Below are positions 39,720 through 48,104 of a stretch of 64,000 bases of DNA, in pieces. The notes beneath the pieces were generated by a model that saw nothing but the letters and a program-made list of their open reading frames with translations, had not been told where the DNA came from and did not search any database. The position numbers were made by a program, and so were the translations under genes. Every line of letters starts with the position of its first letter. The stretch's first letter is position 1. Source of the stretch: Symbiodinium natans (lineage: Eukaryota > Sar > Dinophyceae > Suessiales > Symbiodiniaceae); assembly GCA_905221605.1 (NCBI GenBank), contig CAJNDS010002079.1, positions 1,762,001-1,826,000 of the forward strand, written 5' to 3'.

Positions 39720-39816
39720 TGGGATCTTCCCCCCTTATACTCACAGTCCTTAATTGAGATCATCACAGGGGAATATCATCCCTAATCAGGACTTTTAGTA
39801 TAAGGGGGATGTTCCA
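39720..39816. mobile_element. Foldback element A, copy 5
   Basis: TGGGATCTTCCCCCCTTATA and AGTATAAGGGGGATGTTCCA ends with CAGTCCTTA / TCAGGACTT inside. Confidence 0.8.
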
Positions 39817-39922
39817 AGCCCTAAGCCCTAAACCCTAAACACTAAAACCCTAAAACCCTAAACCCTAAACCCCTAAACCCTGAAACCCTGAAACCCCTAA
39901 ACCGTTTATGTTCCGTTCGTAG

Positions 39923-39963
39923 GTTGCCGCGACGTCGCCTGTACCGAGTGCCCAGGCAGCTGG
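39923..39963 (+). CDS. Exon-like micro-island
   Basis: Acceptor ATGTTCCGTTCGTAG. Frame VAATSPVPSAQAA, ending GG|GGTGGG. Confidence 0.4.
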
Positions 39964-40284
39964 GGTGGGTTTGGGGTTTGGGTTTAGGGTTTAGGGTTGG
40001 TTTAGGGTCTAGGGTTTGGGGTTTAGGGTTTAGGGTTGAGGGTTTAGGGTTTAGGGTTTGCGGCTTAGGGTTTCGAGTCTAGGTTTTCGGGTTCGGGGTT
40101 TAGGGTTTGTTAGGTTCTGGCGTTTGGGGTTTAAGGTTTAGGGTATAGGGTTTAGGGTTTAGGGTGTAGGGTGTAGGGTTTAGGGTTCAGGGTTTGGGGT
40201 TTGGGGTTTAGGGTTTAGGGTTTGGGTTTTGGGGTTTGGAAAAGTTCTGTGGCCCAGAGCACTAGAACCCATGATAAGTTTCAG

Positions 40285-40321
40285 CTTTCTTGCGCACCCC
40301 CAAGAGCACCTGAGTTTTCAG
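40285..40321 (+). CDS. Exon-like micro-island, both edges
   Basis: GATAAGTTTCAG, then LSCAPPRAPEFS, then TCAG|GTTTAGGG. Confidence 0.43.
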
Positions 40322-40476
40322 GTTTAGGGTCTAGGGTTTAGGGTTCGATCCATTGGATAGGTTTGTTGGTTTTGGGTTTAGGGCTTAGGGTTTGGCAGTT
40401 TTCATCGCCCTTCCTTGCTATTACACGCCCAACCACTTCTAAGGAATATTCACGGGGGTATGCTGTAGTAGTTTAG

Positions 40477-40530
40477 CCGGCCTTGAGGCATCATAGAGTA
40501 TATTCCGCATGTTGCGGGCAACTGTTATAG
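40477..40530 (+). CDS. Exon-like island with stop
   Basis: Follows GTAGTAGTTTAG. Frame PALRHHRVYSACCGQLL then TAG. Confidence 0.35.
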   Translation, partial: PALRHHRVYSACCGQLL

Positions 40531-40705
40531 GCACCTTTCGGGAGGTGGGTGGGTACCTTTTGGAACCTCGGGTTACGCACCTTCCTTGAACCCCCCCCCT
40601 TAACTACCCTAAACCCCAAGCCATAAATCTCAAACCCTACCCCTAAATCCTAAACTTAAACCCTAAACCCCAAAGCTCCCTTAAAAACCCTGTCAACTGT
40701 GCAAG

Positions 40706-40775
40706 GTTTCGGGCGAATGAAAGGCCCGTCTTTGAATTTGTGCGGTTTGCATAGGCTTCGAGTTTCCGGGCCAAG
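40706..40775 (+). CDS. Exon-like island
   Basis: Follows CAACTGTGCAAG. Frame FGRMKGPSLNLCGLHRLRVS then GP, ending CCAAG|GTCATACC. Confidence 0.45.
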
Positions 40776-40856
40776 GTCATACCCCTTAACCCTAAACCTT
40801 AAACCCTAAACCCCAACCCCGAAACCCTAAAGCCTAAACCCGAAACCCGAAGCCCC

Positions 40857-40948
40857 AAGCCCTAAACCCTAAACCCTAAACCCTAAACCCTAAACCCTAA
40901 ACCCTAAACCCTAAACCCTAAACCCTAAACCCTAAACCCTAAACCCTA
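40857..40948. repeat. CCCTAAA array
   Basis: About thirteen perfect units. Confidence 0.96.
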
Positions 40949-40970
40949 AGCCCTTCTTTCGCCGGTGCAG

Positions 40971-41045
40971 GCGCCGGGCAGCGTGGAGTTTGAGAAGATG
41001 TCGTTCGAACGCTCTTGCTCCTTGCCTCGCATGACCCTGAAAGAG
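40971..41045 (+). CDS. Exon-like island, textbook acceptor
   Basis: CCCTTCTTTCGCCGGTGCAG, then APGSVEFEKMSFERSCSLPR and MTLKE, ending GAG|GGTTTAGG. One of the best-supported islands. Confidence 0.55.
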
Positions 41046-41220
41046 GGTTTAGGGTTTAGGGTTTAGGATTTAGGGTGTAGGATTTAGGGTGTAGGATTTA
41101 GGGTTTAGGGTTAGGTGTTCAGGGTTCAGGGTTCAGGGTTTAGGGTTGAGGGTTGAGGTTAGGTGTTCAGTGTTTAGGGTTTAGGGTATCGGGTTACGTG
41201 TTCAAGGTTTCAGGGTTAGG

Positions 41221-41499
41221 GTTGGTTTTGAAGCTCTGCGGGCCCTCAATCCCTGCATCACCCCATTCAACTCAAGCAACTTTTTCACGTCCATAGGCAC
41301 CCAAACCCACCCCCATGATCGGATTGTGGGTGCTCCTCTGCCTACAGACACTCCAAAAAGGTCTGATTGGAGGTCCAGGGGGCACTTCGAACCCAACTAC
41401 AAGTGTAGTGACAACCCACTTCGAGAAGCCCTTAAGCACCCTAATAGGGTTCTACTTGGGTTACAAGTACAGGTATACTTGGGTTACCAAGTACCATGA
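41221..41499 (+). CDS. Long open frame running into foldback element B
   Basis: Ninety-two open codons: GFEALRALNPCITPFNSSNF then FTSIGTQTHPHDRIVGAPLP, continuing through element B copy 9 to TGA 41497. A donor GGAG|GTCCAGG at 41373 would end an exon just inside the element. No start codon at the left edge. Confidence 0.48.
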   Translation, partial: VGFEALRALNPCITPFNSSNFFTSIGTQTHPHDRIVGAPLPTDTPKRSDWRSRGHFEPNYKCSDNPLREALKHPNRVLLGLQVQVYLGYQVP

Positions 41500-41510
41500 A
41501 CCTCCAAGTA
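41364..41510. mobile_element. Foldback element B, copy 9
   Basis: GATTGGAGGTCCAGGGGGCA and GTACCATGAACCTCCAAGTA ends; inner ACAACCC / GGGTTACAAG arms. Confidence 0.8.
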
Positions 41511-41524
41511 AGGTTCGAGCTAAG

Positions 41525-41616
41525 GCACCCGGACCACAGATGAAGGGGCTTCGACCACTCTTTCCGCCATGGACGACGAGGTGCCAATGGGTAGGGCTGA
41601 CTGTCTTCCCCTATAA
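41525..41616 (+). CDS. Exon-like island
   Basis: Follows GAGCTAAG. Frame TRTTDEGASTTLSAMDDEVP then MGRADCLPL, TAA; donor ATGG|GTAGGGC at 41591. A second frame (KGLRPLFPPWTTRCQW) shares that donor. Confidence 0.45.
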
Positions 41617-41714
41617 GGCTCTGAGGACGCATATTTTCGGTTTATTGGCCCCCCAAAGAAGGGCCTTCTTGTGTAATTAAGGTTTTTGGGCTATTTTGAG
41701 CCATAGGGTTCCAG

Positions 41715-41789
41715 ATCTGTTGGAGTGCCGTAGCAGAACTTCTGAACCCAGATACCTACGCCCGAACCTTTACGACTAAACGGCCCTAA
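41715..41789 (+). CDS. Exon-like island with stop
   Basis: Acceptor TAGGGTTCCAG. Frame ICWSAVAELLNPDTYARTFT then TKRP and TAA. Confidence 0.45.
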   Translation: MCWSAVAELLNPDTYARTFTTKRP

Positions 41790-41815
41790 ATCTGCCAAAG
41801 ACTCCTCCTCTACAG

Positions 41816-41854
41816 TTTACAGTATCATCTGACACGACTCAGGTAGACGAGAAT
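41816..41854 (+). CDS. Exon-like micro-island, pyrimidine tract
   Basis: ACTCCTCCTCTACAG, then FTVSSDTTQVDEN, then AAT|GTGGGT. A shifted reading between TTTACAG and CTCAG|GTAGACG is also possible. Confidence 0.42.
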
Positions 41855-42006
41855 GTGGGTTTTCGGAGTTGTTTTTGAGGTAGGGGTTTCGGGGTTCAGG
41901 GGTGTAGGGAGGCGTAGGGTTTCGGGGTTTCAGGGGAGGTTTCGGCTCGTACGGGTTTAGGGAATTTTGGCTTAGGCTTCGGTGTTTGGGGCAAAACGCA
42001 GAACCT

Positions 42007-42105
42007 TGGGATGTTACCCCTTATACTAGCAGTGCTTATTAGGGATTCTCGTACCCCCTATTCTAATCTCTACTAAGGACTCTTCGTATAAGAGGCAGCA
42101 TCCCA
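42007..42105. mobile_element. Foldback element A, copy 6
   Basis: TTGGGATGTTACCCCTTATA and GTATAAGAGGCAGCATCCCA ends; 99 bp. Confidence 0.8.
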
Positions 42106-42217
42106 ACTCCAACCCCACACCCTAAGCCCCAAACCCTAAACCCTAAACCCTAAACCCCACACCCTAAACCCTAAACCCTAAACCCTAAACCGCAAGCTCT
42201 CGGTATTGGCACCGCAG

Positions 42218-42289
42218 GACGACATCGCTGATTTTCGCCTTGACTGGCTCCGCGCTGTTACCGAAGGACAACACATGACTACTATTTAG
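42218..42289 (+). CDS. Exon-like island with stop
   Basis: Acceptor TATTGGCACCGCAG. Frame DDIADFRLDWLRAVTEGQHM then TTI and TAG. The frame is also open upstream (RKLSVLAPQ). Confidence 0.5.
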   Translation, partial: DDIADFRLDWLRAVTEGQHMTTI

Positions 42290-42326
42290 GGTTTGTAGGT
42301 CTAGGGTTTAGGGTTTAGGGTTCAGG

Positions 42327-42500
42327 CTTAAGAACCCGAAAGAAATACATAGAATTATCATGTTGTTTTATAAGAACCCAAAAGAAACACAAACAAAATA
42401 TATTCCATTCTTTTTCTAAGAACCCAAAAGAAATACATAGAATTATCACTTTATTGTTTTATAAGAACCCAAAAGAAAGGGTTCTTAAGCAAGTAGTGGG
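42327..42500. repeat. Tandem TAAGAACCCAAAAGAAA-type repeat
   Basis: Four copies of TTATAAGAACCCAAAAGAAA-like units, two followed by ATACATAGAATTATCA, ending in GGGTTCTTAAGCAAGTAGTG, the right arm of foldback element H. AT-rich. Confidence 0.8.
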
Positions 42501-42720
42501 AAGACGGGTTGAGCGGTTGAGGGGAGCTTCTTACTGCACCCTGTGGTTCGGGGCTTGCTTTTGTATGATCTGGTGTACTTGCCACCTTTTTGCAATCTCT
42601 TGCACGACCCCCCCCCCAAAAAAAAAAAAAAAAAACGTCATGAACTAAAATATTAGTAAGATCAACAATGCAAGAAAGAAATAGTTAATGCAAAAAAGAC
42701 AAGACAAAAGGCAGGTCTTA
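42500..42720. other. Spacer with C10-A18 junction
   Basis: Unique DNA and a run of C followed directly by A (42608-42635), then A-rich sequence. No supported gene. Confidence 0.55.
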
Positions 42721-42774
42721 CTCAGCCCTCGAGTTGCAGGGTGAAACGCCCCCTATCCCTATGATCCCATCACG

Positions 42775-42853
42775 GTTTAGGGTTTAGGGTTTAGGGTTTA
42801 GGGTTTAGGGTTTAGGGTTTAGGGTTTAGGGTTTAGGGTTTAGGGTTTAGGGT
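42775..42853. repeat. TTTAGGG array
   Basis: About eleven perfect units. Confidence 0.96.
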
Positions 42854-42912
42854 TACGTACCCTGTCTTCTTTGTTCAGTGTTAAGGGTTCCCTAGGTAGG
42901 AACTTTGTGCAG

Positions 42913-42972
42913 GAACGTGTAGAGGTCGCTGTGTACTTTTCGGAAGCAAGGGCAGGGATGGATTTGACACAA
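42913..42972 (+). CDS. Exon-like island
   Basis: Acceptor GGAACTTTGTGCAG. Frame ERVEVAVYFSEARAGMDLTQ, running into CCCTAAA units. Confidence 0.48.
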
Positions 42973-43009
42973 AACCCTAAACCCTAAACCCTAAACCTAA
43001 ACTGCTCAG

Positions 43010-43108
43010 GAGTAGCCGCACCAGTCGAGCGCACGTTCATCCAGTTCAACACAAAGCTGCAGGTGACCGCTCGCTACTTTAGTCTGGGGCATGCGGGTAG
43101 TTCTCTAA
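43010..43108 (+). CDS. Exon-like island, 33 codons
   Basis: Acceptor AAACTGCTCAG. Frame VAAPVERTFIQFNTKLQVTA then RYFSLGHAGSSL, ending CTAA|GTTAGGG; internal donor CTGCAG|GTGACC possible. Strongly protein-like. Confidence 0.53.
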
Positions 43109-43156
43109 GTTAGGGTTTAGGGTTTAGGGTTTATGGTTTAGGATCCCTTTTTCAAG

Positions 43157-43284
43157 GGTGCCGGCGTATTTTGGGTACTCTCCAAGTATCTGATATCTCC
43201 GAGCAAAGGCACTCGGGCCAAGAATGTTTCAGACGCAGCTCCTCAACATGTGCTCCGCTCTTTGGCTGAGTACCCCTCATATGC
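43157..43284 (+). CDS. Exon-like island, 42 codons
   Basis: Acceptor CCCTTTTTCAAG. Frame GAGVFWVLSKYLISPSKGTR then AKNVSDAAPQHVLRSLAEYP. Open to the next CCCTAAA array. Family unknown. Confidence 0.53.
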
Positions 43285-43363
43285 CCTAAACCCTAAACCC
43301 TAAACCCTAAACCCTAAACCCTAAACCCTAAACCCTAAACCCTAGGTACGGGACCACATTCAG

Positions 43364-43423
43364 GGCCCACAGAAGTCCCCTTAGAACCCATGGTTCCGCC
43401 GTTTGGGGCTCTCAAGCAACATG
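43364..43423 (+). CDS. Exon-like island, both edges
   Basis: Acceptor GACCACATTCAG. Frame PTEVPLEPMVPPFGALKQH, ending CATG|GTAGAAG. Confidence 0.48.
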
Positions 43424-43631
43424 GTAGAAGAGGCCCCCGGCCATAGACCCCTCTAAACACCGAAGTTCAAGCCTAGGGTTGAGGGTTTAGGGTTTAGGGT
43501 TTAGGGTTTTGGGTTTAGGGTTTAGGGTTTAGGGTTTAGGGTTTAGGGTTTTGGGTTTTGGGTTTAGGGTTTAGGGTTTAGGGTTTAGGGTTTAGGGTTT
43601 AGGGTTAGGGTTAGGGTTCTCAGTGTATCAG

Positions 43632-43666
43632 ACCCGCCCCTTCCAGATCCCAAAGCCTTCTCCTTT
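43632..43666 (+). CDS. Exon-like micro-island
   Basis: Follows CAGTGTATCAG. Frame TRPFQIPKPSP, ending CCTTT|GTAGGAG at the start of an element M-like segment. Confidence 0.4.
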
Positions 43667-43748
43667 GTAGGAGAAGTACTACAACTTCCCTGAGAGGATG
43701 CTCAGGCAACCTACACAAAAAGTAGTTTTGGGGGGTCCTTGAGGTAAA
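43666..43748. mobile_element. Foldback element M-like segment
   Basis: GTAGGAGAAGTACTACAACT ... CAACCTACACAAAAAGTAGT then GGGGGGTCCTTGAGGTAAAC. Shares AACCTAC...GTAG and CTTGAGGT blocks with 7835-7935 and 24840-24925. Its ends coincide with a donor-like GTAGG. Confidence 0.5.
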
Positions 43749-43794
43749 CCCTGAGCCCGAAACCCCGGTTTTGTTGTGGCGTCTTCATTCTAAG

Positions 43795-43851
43795 CCTTAC
43801 GCCCGAAGTCCCGGCCGCGAGGTGAACCACAGGCGTTCGCGCTCTCGCTGA
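43795..43851 (+). CDS. Arg/Ser-rich exon-like island with stop
   Basis: Follows CTTCATTCTAAG. Frame PYARSPGREVNHRRSRSR then TGA. An RS-type C-terminal tail would fit an SR-family protein, but nothing else supports it. Confidence 0.42.
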   Translation, partial: PYARSPGREVNHRRSRSR

Positions 43852-43898
43852 GGCCGGCGCCCTCAACCCTAAACCCGAAACCCAAACCTTGCCTACAG

Positions 43899-43964
43899 AG
43901 AATCCAATGCCCCCATCATTAGATCCGGAATGTCCTGAAAACTTCCTGGGTTCCTATTTCTTAG
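43899..43964 (+). CDS. Exon-like island
   Basis: Acceptor AAACCTTGCCTACAG. Frame NPMPPSLDPECPENFLGSYF, ending CTTAG|GTTGAG. Confidence 0.48.
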
Positions 43965-44114
43965 GTTGAGTGAAGTCTCCACTTCTCAGGGCTCAGTATG
44001 TGGGAGTGTCCGAAAGTTAGGGTAAGCCCTATAGACCCTGAACCCTTGCAAAGAAGAAGGCCTCTTTTAAGTCTTGAAATCCCAAAGGTTTAGGGTTTAG
44101 GGTTGCTTCTGCAG

Positions 44115-44180
44115 CCCCAGTGTTCCCTCTTCATGTACCTGGACTCTTTGGGAAAGAGATATGTGGTTCACAGCCTATGG
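44115..44180 (+). CDS. Exon-like island, both edges
   Basis: Acceptor GGTTGCTTCTGCAG. Frame PQCSLFMYLDSLGKRYVVHS then L, ending ATGG|GTTTAGGG. Confidence 0.55.
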
Positions 44181-44264
44181 GTTTAGGGTTTAGGGTCTAG
44201 GGTTTAGAGCAATTCCCTTCGCCCAGACGAAGCCCTCAACCCTAAACCCGCCAACCCATCTAAG

Positions 44265-44327
44265 GTTGGAACCATGGGTATAAATGGTGAAATCACAAGG
44301 GACCCACATGAAGAGGGCGCTAAACCC
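44265..44327 (+). CDS. Exon-like island
   Basis: Acceptor ACCCATCTAAG. Frame VGTMGINGEITRDPHEEGAK, then CCCTAAA-like DNA. Confidence 0.45.
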
Positions 44328-44371
44328 CAAGCCCTACGGCCGAAACCCTAAACCCTAAACCCATACTTGAG

Positions 44372-44473
44372 AGCCCTAGACCCAAGCAACAGGCGAGGCG
44401 GGGAAGAATCAGATCCCCGTTGCAGCAGGCGCGTTGGCTAGGTCGTCACACCCAGCGGCTCCAATCAATGTAG
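44372..44473 (+). CDS. Exon-like island, 33 codons with stop
   Basis: Follows ATACTTGAG. Frame SPRPKQQARRGRIRSPLQQA then RWLGRHTQRLQSM and TAG. Highly basic. Confidence 0.5.
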   Translation, partial: SPRPKQQARRGRIRSPLQQARWLGRHTQRLQSM

Positions 44474-44645
44474 CATTAACCCTTTATAGGATTTTTTTAG
44501 GGTTTAGGGTTTAGGGTTTAGGGTTTAGGGTTTAGGGTTTAGGGTTTAGGGTTTAGACCCACCAAGAAAGAAAGTTCTGGGTTCTTAAGGTACGGTTTAG
44601 GGCTTGGAGGCTTGGGGTTTAGGGTTGAGGGTTTAGAGTAGAGTT

Positions 44646-44781
44646 TACTTGGAGGTTCGTGGTGTTTAGCAACCCACACTTCTAACCTAATTATGACCCT
44701 GTTAGGGTATGTAACAGGCTCATTAGTAGGTCATGACTACACGTATAATTGGGCTATAAGCACCCTGAACCTGCAAGTAGG
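44646..44781. mobile_element. Foldback element B, copy 10
   Basis: TACTTGGAGGTTCGTGGTGT and CACCCTGAACCTGCAAGTAG ends; inner TTATGACCC / GGGCTATAAG. About 136 bp. Confidence 0.85.
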
Positions 44782-44880
44782 ATCCTTAGCAGACTCCTAA
44801 AAAAATCCCCAAACTTGAGCCCCCCCCCGCCCCCACCCCCCCGCCCCCACCCCCTAAATCCTAAACCCTCAACCCTGAAC

Positions 44881-45060
44881 CCGTATCGTGATACGCTGAT
44901 ACGGATGCCCCCGCTCATGAACCGCGCATTATGCCGTCTGCATCCTAATAATGCGCTTCTGCCCGCCAGCCCTCTCCGACTTACGATGCGTGTGCACCTG
45001 CGCGAGTGCCTTGCACGTGATGAGTACATGATGAATATGTTCAGCGTGTACAACGCATGA
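44881..45060 (+). CDS. Coding-like island, 59 codons with stop
   Basis: Frame PYRDTLIRMPPLMNRALCRL then RLTMRVHLRECLARDEYMMN and MFSVYNA, TGA 45058. One of the longest single frames in unique DNA; followed by about 200 bp of non-repeat sequence that could be a 3' UTR. Family unknown. Confidence 0.52.
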   Translation, partial: PYRDTLIRMPPLMNRALCRLHPNNALLPASPLRLTMRVHLRECLARDEYMMNMFSVYNA

Positions 45061-45264
45061 TTGATGCACATGTTTGTGATGACATTGGCTGGCCAGACTT
45101 GTGTATTTGAAGGACCGACATCATGGGGAGTGTGGATACGCATGAGTGAACCTAGTCGCTCTGACTCCGGCAGGCCTTGTCGGATTATATATGTGGGGTT
45201 CTAAACCATGTGGGCCAAATGAAAATACACTGCCACGGCGAGGAACAGGCGACTCTTTTCGAGC

Positions 45265-45360
45265 CTTGGAAACCCTAAACCCTAAACCCTAAACCCTAAA
45301 CCCTAAACCCTAAACCCTAAACCCTAAACCCTAAACCCTAAACCCTAAACCCTAAACCCT
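45265..45360. repeat. CCCTAAA array
   Basis: About fourteen perfect units. Confidence 0.96.
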
Positions 45361-45365
45361 ACAAA

Positions 45366-45428
45366 ATGCGTGTCCCGATCGACTGCGAGGTGCAGATCTT
45401 CATGTGCCGCGTTCCCTTTCCTGGCTGA
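45366..45428 (+). CDS. Short coding-like frame MRVPI...
   Basis: ATG to TGA: MRVPIDCEVQIFMCRVPFPG. It starts 6 bp after an array. Too short to judge as a gene; may be an exon. Confidence 0.35.
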   Translation: MRVPIDCEVQIFMCRVPFPG

Positions 45429-45565
45429 TTCGTCCTACAGAAAAGTAGGTGTCGTGTTGTTCAGGGTTTTGGGTTTAGGGGTCTATTTGGGGTTTGGGGT
45501 TTAGGCTTCATGGGTTAAGGTACACCTAGAGAACCTGGGAAATGTTTACCTTTGTTTCCGCGCAG

Positions 45566-45643
45566 GTTGTTCGACTAAGTTGCGGACGCTTTAGTGTTGC
45601 TTGGCAGCACATTAAATGGGTGTTTTTCTCCGAAAATCCCTAA
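45566..45643 (+). CDS. Exon-like island, textbook acceptor, with stop
   Basis: TTACCTTTGTTTCCGCGCAG, then VVRLSCGRFSVAWQHIKWVF and FSENP, TAA. The pyrimidine tract is excellent. Confidence 0.52.
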   Translation, partial: VVRLSCGRFSVAWQHIKWVFFSENP

Positions 45644-45784
45644 ACCTGAACTAATCCTTAATCCCGTGGCTTGAAGGTCGTTCTGAGGCTTGGGCTGCCA
45701 GGTTTCGGGTTTAGGGTTCAGGCCTTAGGGTTTAGGCCTTAGGGTTTAGGGCTTAGGGTTCAGGGTTTAGGGTTTAGGGTTTAC

Positions 45785-45931
45785 GGGAGTAGAGGAGTAG
45801 AGGAGTACTCCTGTGGCTGGGTGGCCCAGCGAGACCGTGCACTTAAGCACAGTCCTAGGGGCTCATTCGACCATTCTCCAATGTACGGGTGTTCTGGAAT
45901 GCCGGCTATAGCTCTGGGCCCCAGGCCCTAG
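45785..45931 (+). CDS. Exon-like island, 48 codons with stop
   Basis: Frame VEEYSCGWVAQRDRALKHSP then RGSFDHSPMYGCSGMPAIAL, TAG 45929. Acceptor GGAGTAGAG possible. Long and open; family unknown. Confidence 0.48.
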   Translation, partial: GSRGVEEYSCGWVAQRDRALKHSPRGSFDHSPMYGCSGMPAIALGPRP

Positions 45932-45999
45932 AAAAAGCATGGTGATTTTGGGTTTGTGGTTTGGGGTTTAGGGTCTAGGTTCCGGGTTTTTTCTGGTTT

Positions 46000-46166
46000 A
46001 GGGGACAGGGTTTAGGGGGCTGCGGCATAGGGACTGGGTCCCCCAAAAACCCACAACTCTTCAACCTGTGGGTTCAGGGTTGCTGGTTTTCGGGTTTTAG
46101 GGTTTAAGCTTTTAGGGTTTTGGGGCTTCGGGTTTCGGGTTTAGGGCGTGTTGGATGCAAGCGCGC
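46000..46166. other. Degenerate repeats, no supported gene
   Basis: Scattered GGGTTT-type units and about 60 bp of unique DNA. Confidence 0.5.
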
Positions 46167-46286
46167 TTTGTGAGCCCGCATTAGTCTGCACACCTACTCA
46201 CCCCAAGACCGCCCGCTTACAACTCTTTTGTGAGCGCGCCTTAGTCCGCAGACCTACTCACCCCAAGACCGCCCGCTTACAACTCT
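46167..46286. repeat. 60-bp tandem duplication
   Basis: Two 60-bp units starting TTTGTGAGC(C/G)CGC and ending CGCTTACAACTCT, with about five mismatches, all in the first half. Confidence 0.95.
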
Positions 46287-46399
46287 AATGGAGTTAAGGC
46301 CTTCATTTTTTTAAATCAACACGTACTCGTGATGCAAGGTGGTGTGCCCGACCTTGATATGCAACTCCTCACTGAAGCCACCTATGAGTTGCATCACAT

Positions 46400-46860
46400 G
46401 GGTCGCCTGGAGCACTTGGGACACTAGGGTTGCTTGGGGTCATGTCATATTTGGGAGAGCTGGGAAAATTGGGTGACCTGCGACATTTAGGGCGCTTGGG
46501 TCGCTTAGGATGCAGGTGCCTGCACTTGGAACACTTGGGTCACTACCAGTGGTGTGCTACGGGGCACGTGGGTCACTTAGATCACTTTGTGACACTCCAG
46601 GCACACTTGGGACCTTGGCCTCACCTGGGCCTCTTGAGCACTTGGGTCACATTGAACACTGGGGGGGAGCACTTGGAGCACAGTTTGGGTCGCTTGGGAC
46701 TCGGGACACTTGGAGGAGCACTTGGGGGGGGGGGGGGGCACTGGCACTGGGGACACCTCATTCATTTGGTCACTTGGGACACTCGTGTTCTCTGGATCAC
46801 TTGAGACGCTTGGGCCAACTCACTTGGGGCCCTTGGGTCATTTTGTGAGACGTAAGACAC
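46400..46860. repeat. Degenerate minisatellite (CACTTGGGN)n
   Basis: About 450 bp of a 9-bp motif around CACTTGGGA/T, with a G-run near 46728. Open frames across it on both strands (repeated HLGHL/LGTLG and complement) are explained by the 9-bp period, a multiple of three. Confidence 0.85.
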
Positions 46861-47109
46861 TTGGCCACAGGGTTGCAGGGTTTAGGGCTTCAGGGAGCAG
46901 GGGCTCAGGCTTTTCGGGTTCAGGGTATAGAGAACCTTTCCCCTTACCAGAAACCTGCAGAATTACAACTAACCCCCTTAGAAGGTCGTGCTAGAGCTGC
47001 AAGGAAGCTTAAACCCTCAACCCTAAAGCCTAAACCCTAAACCCGAAATCCTAAACCCCAAGCCCGAAACCCTAAACCCAAAAACCTAACCCAAACCCCT
47101 AAACTCTAG

Positions 47110-47165
47110 TGGCAGGTCACACGGCTAAAGTTGCTGTGGCCGGGGTCTTCCCAGAGATGGCTTAG
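47110..47165 (+). CDS. Coding-like island
   Basis: Two frames: AGHTAKVAVAGVFPEMA then TAG, or, after GTGGCAG, VTRLKLLWPGSSQRWLRRAE. Frame undecided. Confidence 0.4.
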
Positions 47166-47564
47166 GCGGGCTGAGGGCGGGGGGGCTTGGGGTTTAGGGT
47201 TCAGGGTTCCGGGTTTAGGGCTAAGGGTTTAGTAGGGTTTAGGGTTCAGGGTTTCAAGGTTAGTATAAGGGTTTAGGGTTTAGGGTCTGGGGTTTCAGGG
47301 TTCAGGGCTTAGGCTTTAGAGTTTTGAGTTTTTGGATTCAGGGTTTCGGGCTTAGGGCTGAGCGAGGAGCTTAAGGTGGGTGCTTTCAGGCCCAGGGTTT
47401 AGGGCCCTCTAAGTGAACCTTGTTTTTTTTCTTAATATTACGGGGTTCTTTGGGCGGGTGAGTATTTCACGTCGCTTGACTTGTGAAAGCTAGAGCATGA
47501 CGTGCTGCACCCTAAACCCTAGACCCTGGTTCAATGTGTTGAGTGCGTTGGGTTACTTTGTGTC

Positions 47565-47750
47565 ATGGCCTTGACGCGTCGGACTTTTCTATCTGTATCC
47601 CGAACCTCCAGGCAACTCCAGCACCAACGAGCTCTCGACCCCAAACCCTGCACCCTCAACCCCATCGGCAGCACCCTCGTTGTTTTCTCGCTGGGAGCTG
47701 AATACTCCGCGTATAACCAGTATGAAGATATGGATGTAGTTACATTCTAA
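47565..47750 (+). CDS. Open frame MALTRR..., 61 codons
   Basis: ATG to TAA: MALTRRTFLSVSRTSRQLQH ... then STLVVFSLGAEYSAYNQYED MDVVTF. The middle reads through CCCAAACCCTGCACCCTCAA, an array-like segment, and the stop falls in the right end of element B copy 11. Confidence 0.42.
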   Translation: MALTRRTFLSVSRTSRQLQHQRALDPKPCTLNPIGSTLVVFSLGAEYSAYNQYEDMDVVTF

Positions 47751-47804
47751 GTACGGCTATGACTGGCTTAGGCTTATTGCGTACCGCATGAACCTCCAAG
47801 TAGG
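47744..47804. mobile_element. Foldback element B, copy 11 (right part)
   Basis: TACATTCTAAGTACGGCTAT ... CGCATGAACCTCCAAGTAGG. It supplies the TAA of the frame to its left and an ATG to the frame at its right. Confidence 0.65.
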
Positions 47805-47958
47805 CTTTGCAAGTTCTGTTGACCTCGCAAGCCTTCACTCTTTGCTGCATCTCCCGTCAGCGAGGTTGAGTGGGACATCGATTACTGAGACCGGGGTCGG
47901 TATTAAGGTTCCTGTCACTTTGAGGAAAATCTTGAATTGGGTTTACGGCAGTAGCTGA
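47788..47958 (+). CDS. Open frame MNLQV..., 56 codons
   Basis: ATG lies in the element B end. The frame continues FASSVDLASLHSLLHLPSAR then TSITETGVGIKVPVTLRKIL to TGA 47956. A strong acceptor CTTTGCTGCATCTCCCGTCAG at 47860 suggests the true exon starts there. A minus frame (48090-47857, MLVGIYSKGAQVSTTISS...) is an alternative. Confidence 0.42.
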   Translation: MNLQVGFASSVDLASLHSLLHLPSARLSGTSITETGVGIKVPVTLRKILNWVYGSS

Positions 47959-48104
47959 TGGTGGTGTGCGATAGACACGATAGATGTTCCCTCTCTTGCA
48001 TTGGTATTCAACCATTATAAGATTTGAAGCACAGGGCGACGAGATAGTCGTGCTGACTTGGGCCCCTTTACTGTAAATCCCAACAAGCAATCTCCAATCT
48101 TTAG

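Noticed and set aside
47857..48090. 77-codon minus-strand ATG-to-stop frame
   Set aside because: Not fully excluded, but the plus strand has a strong acceptor (CTCCCGTCAG) and an open frame over the same DNA; listed there as an alternative.
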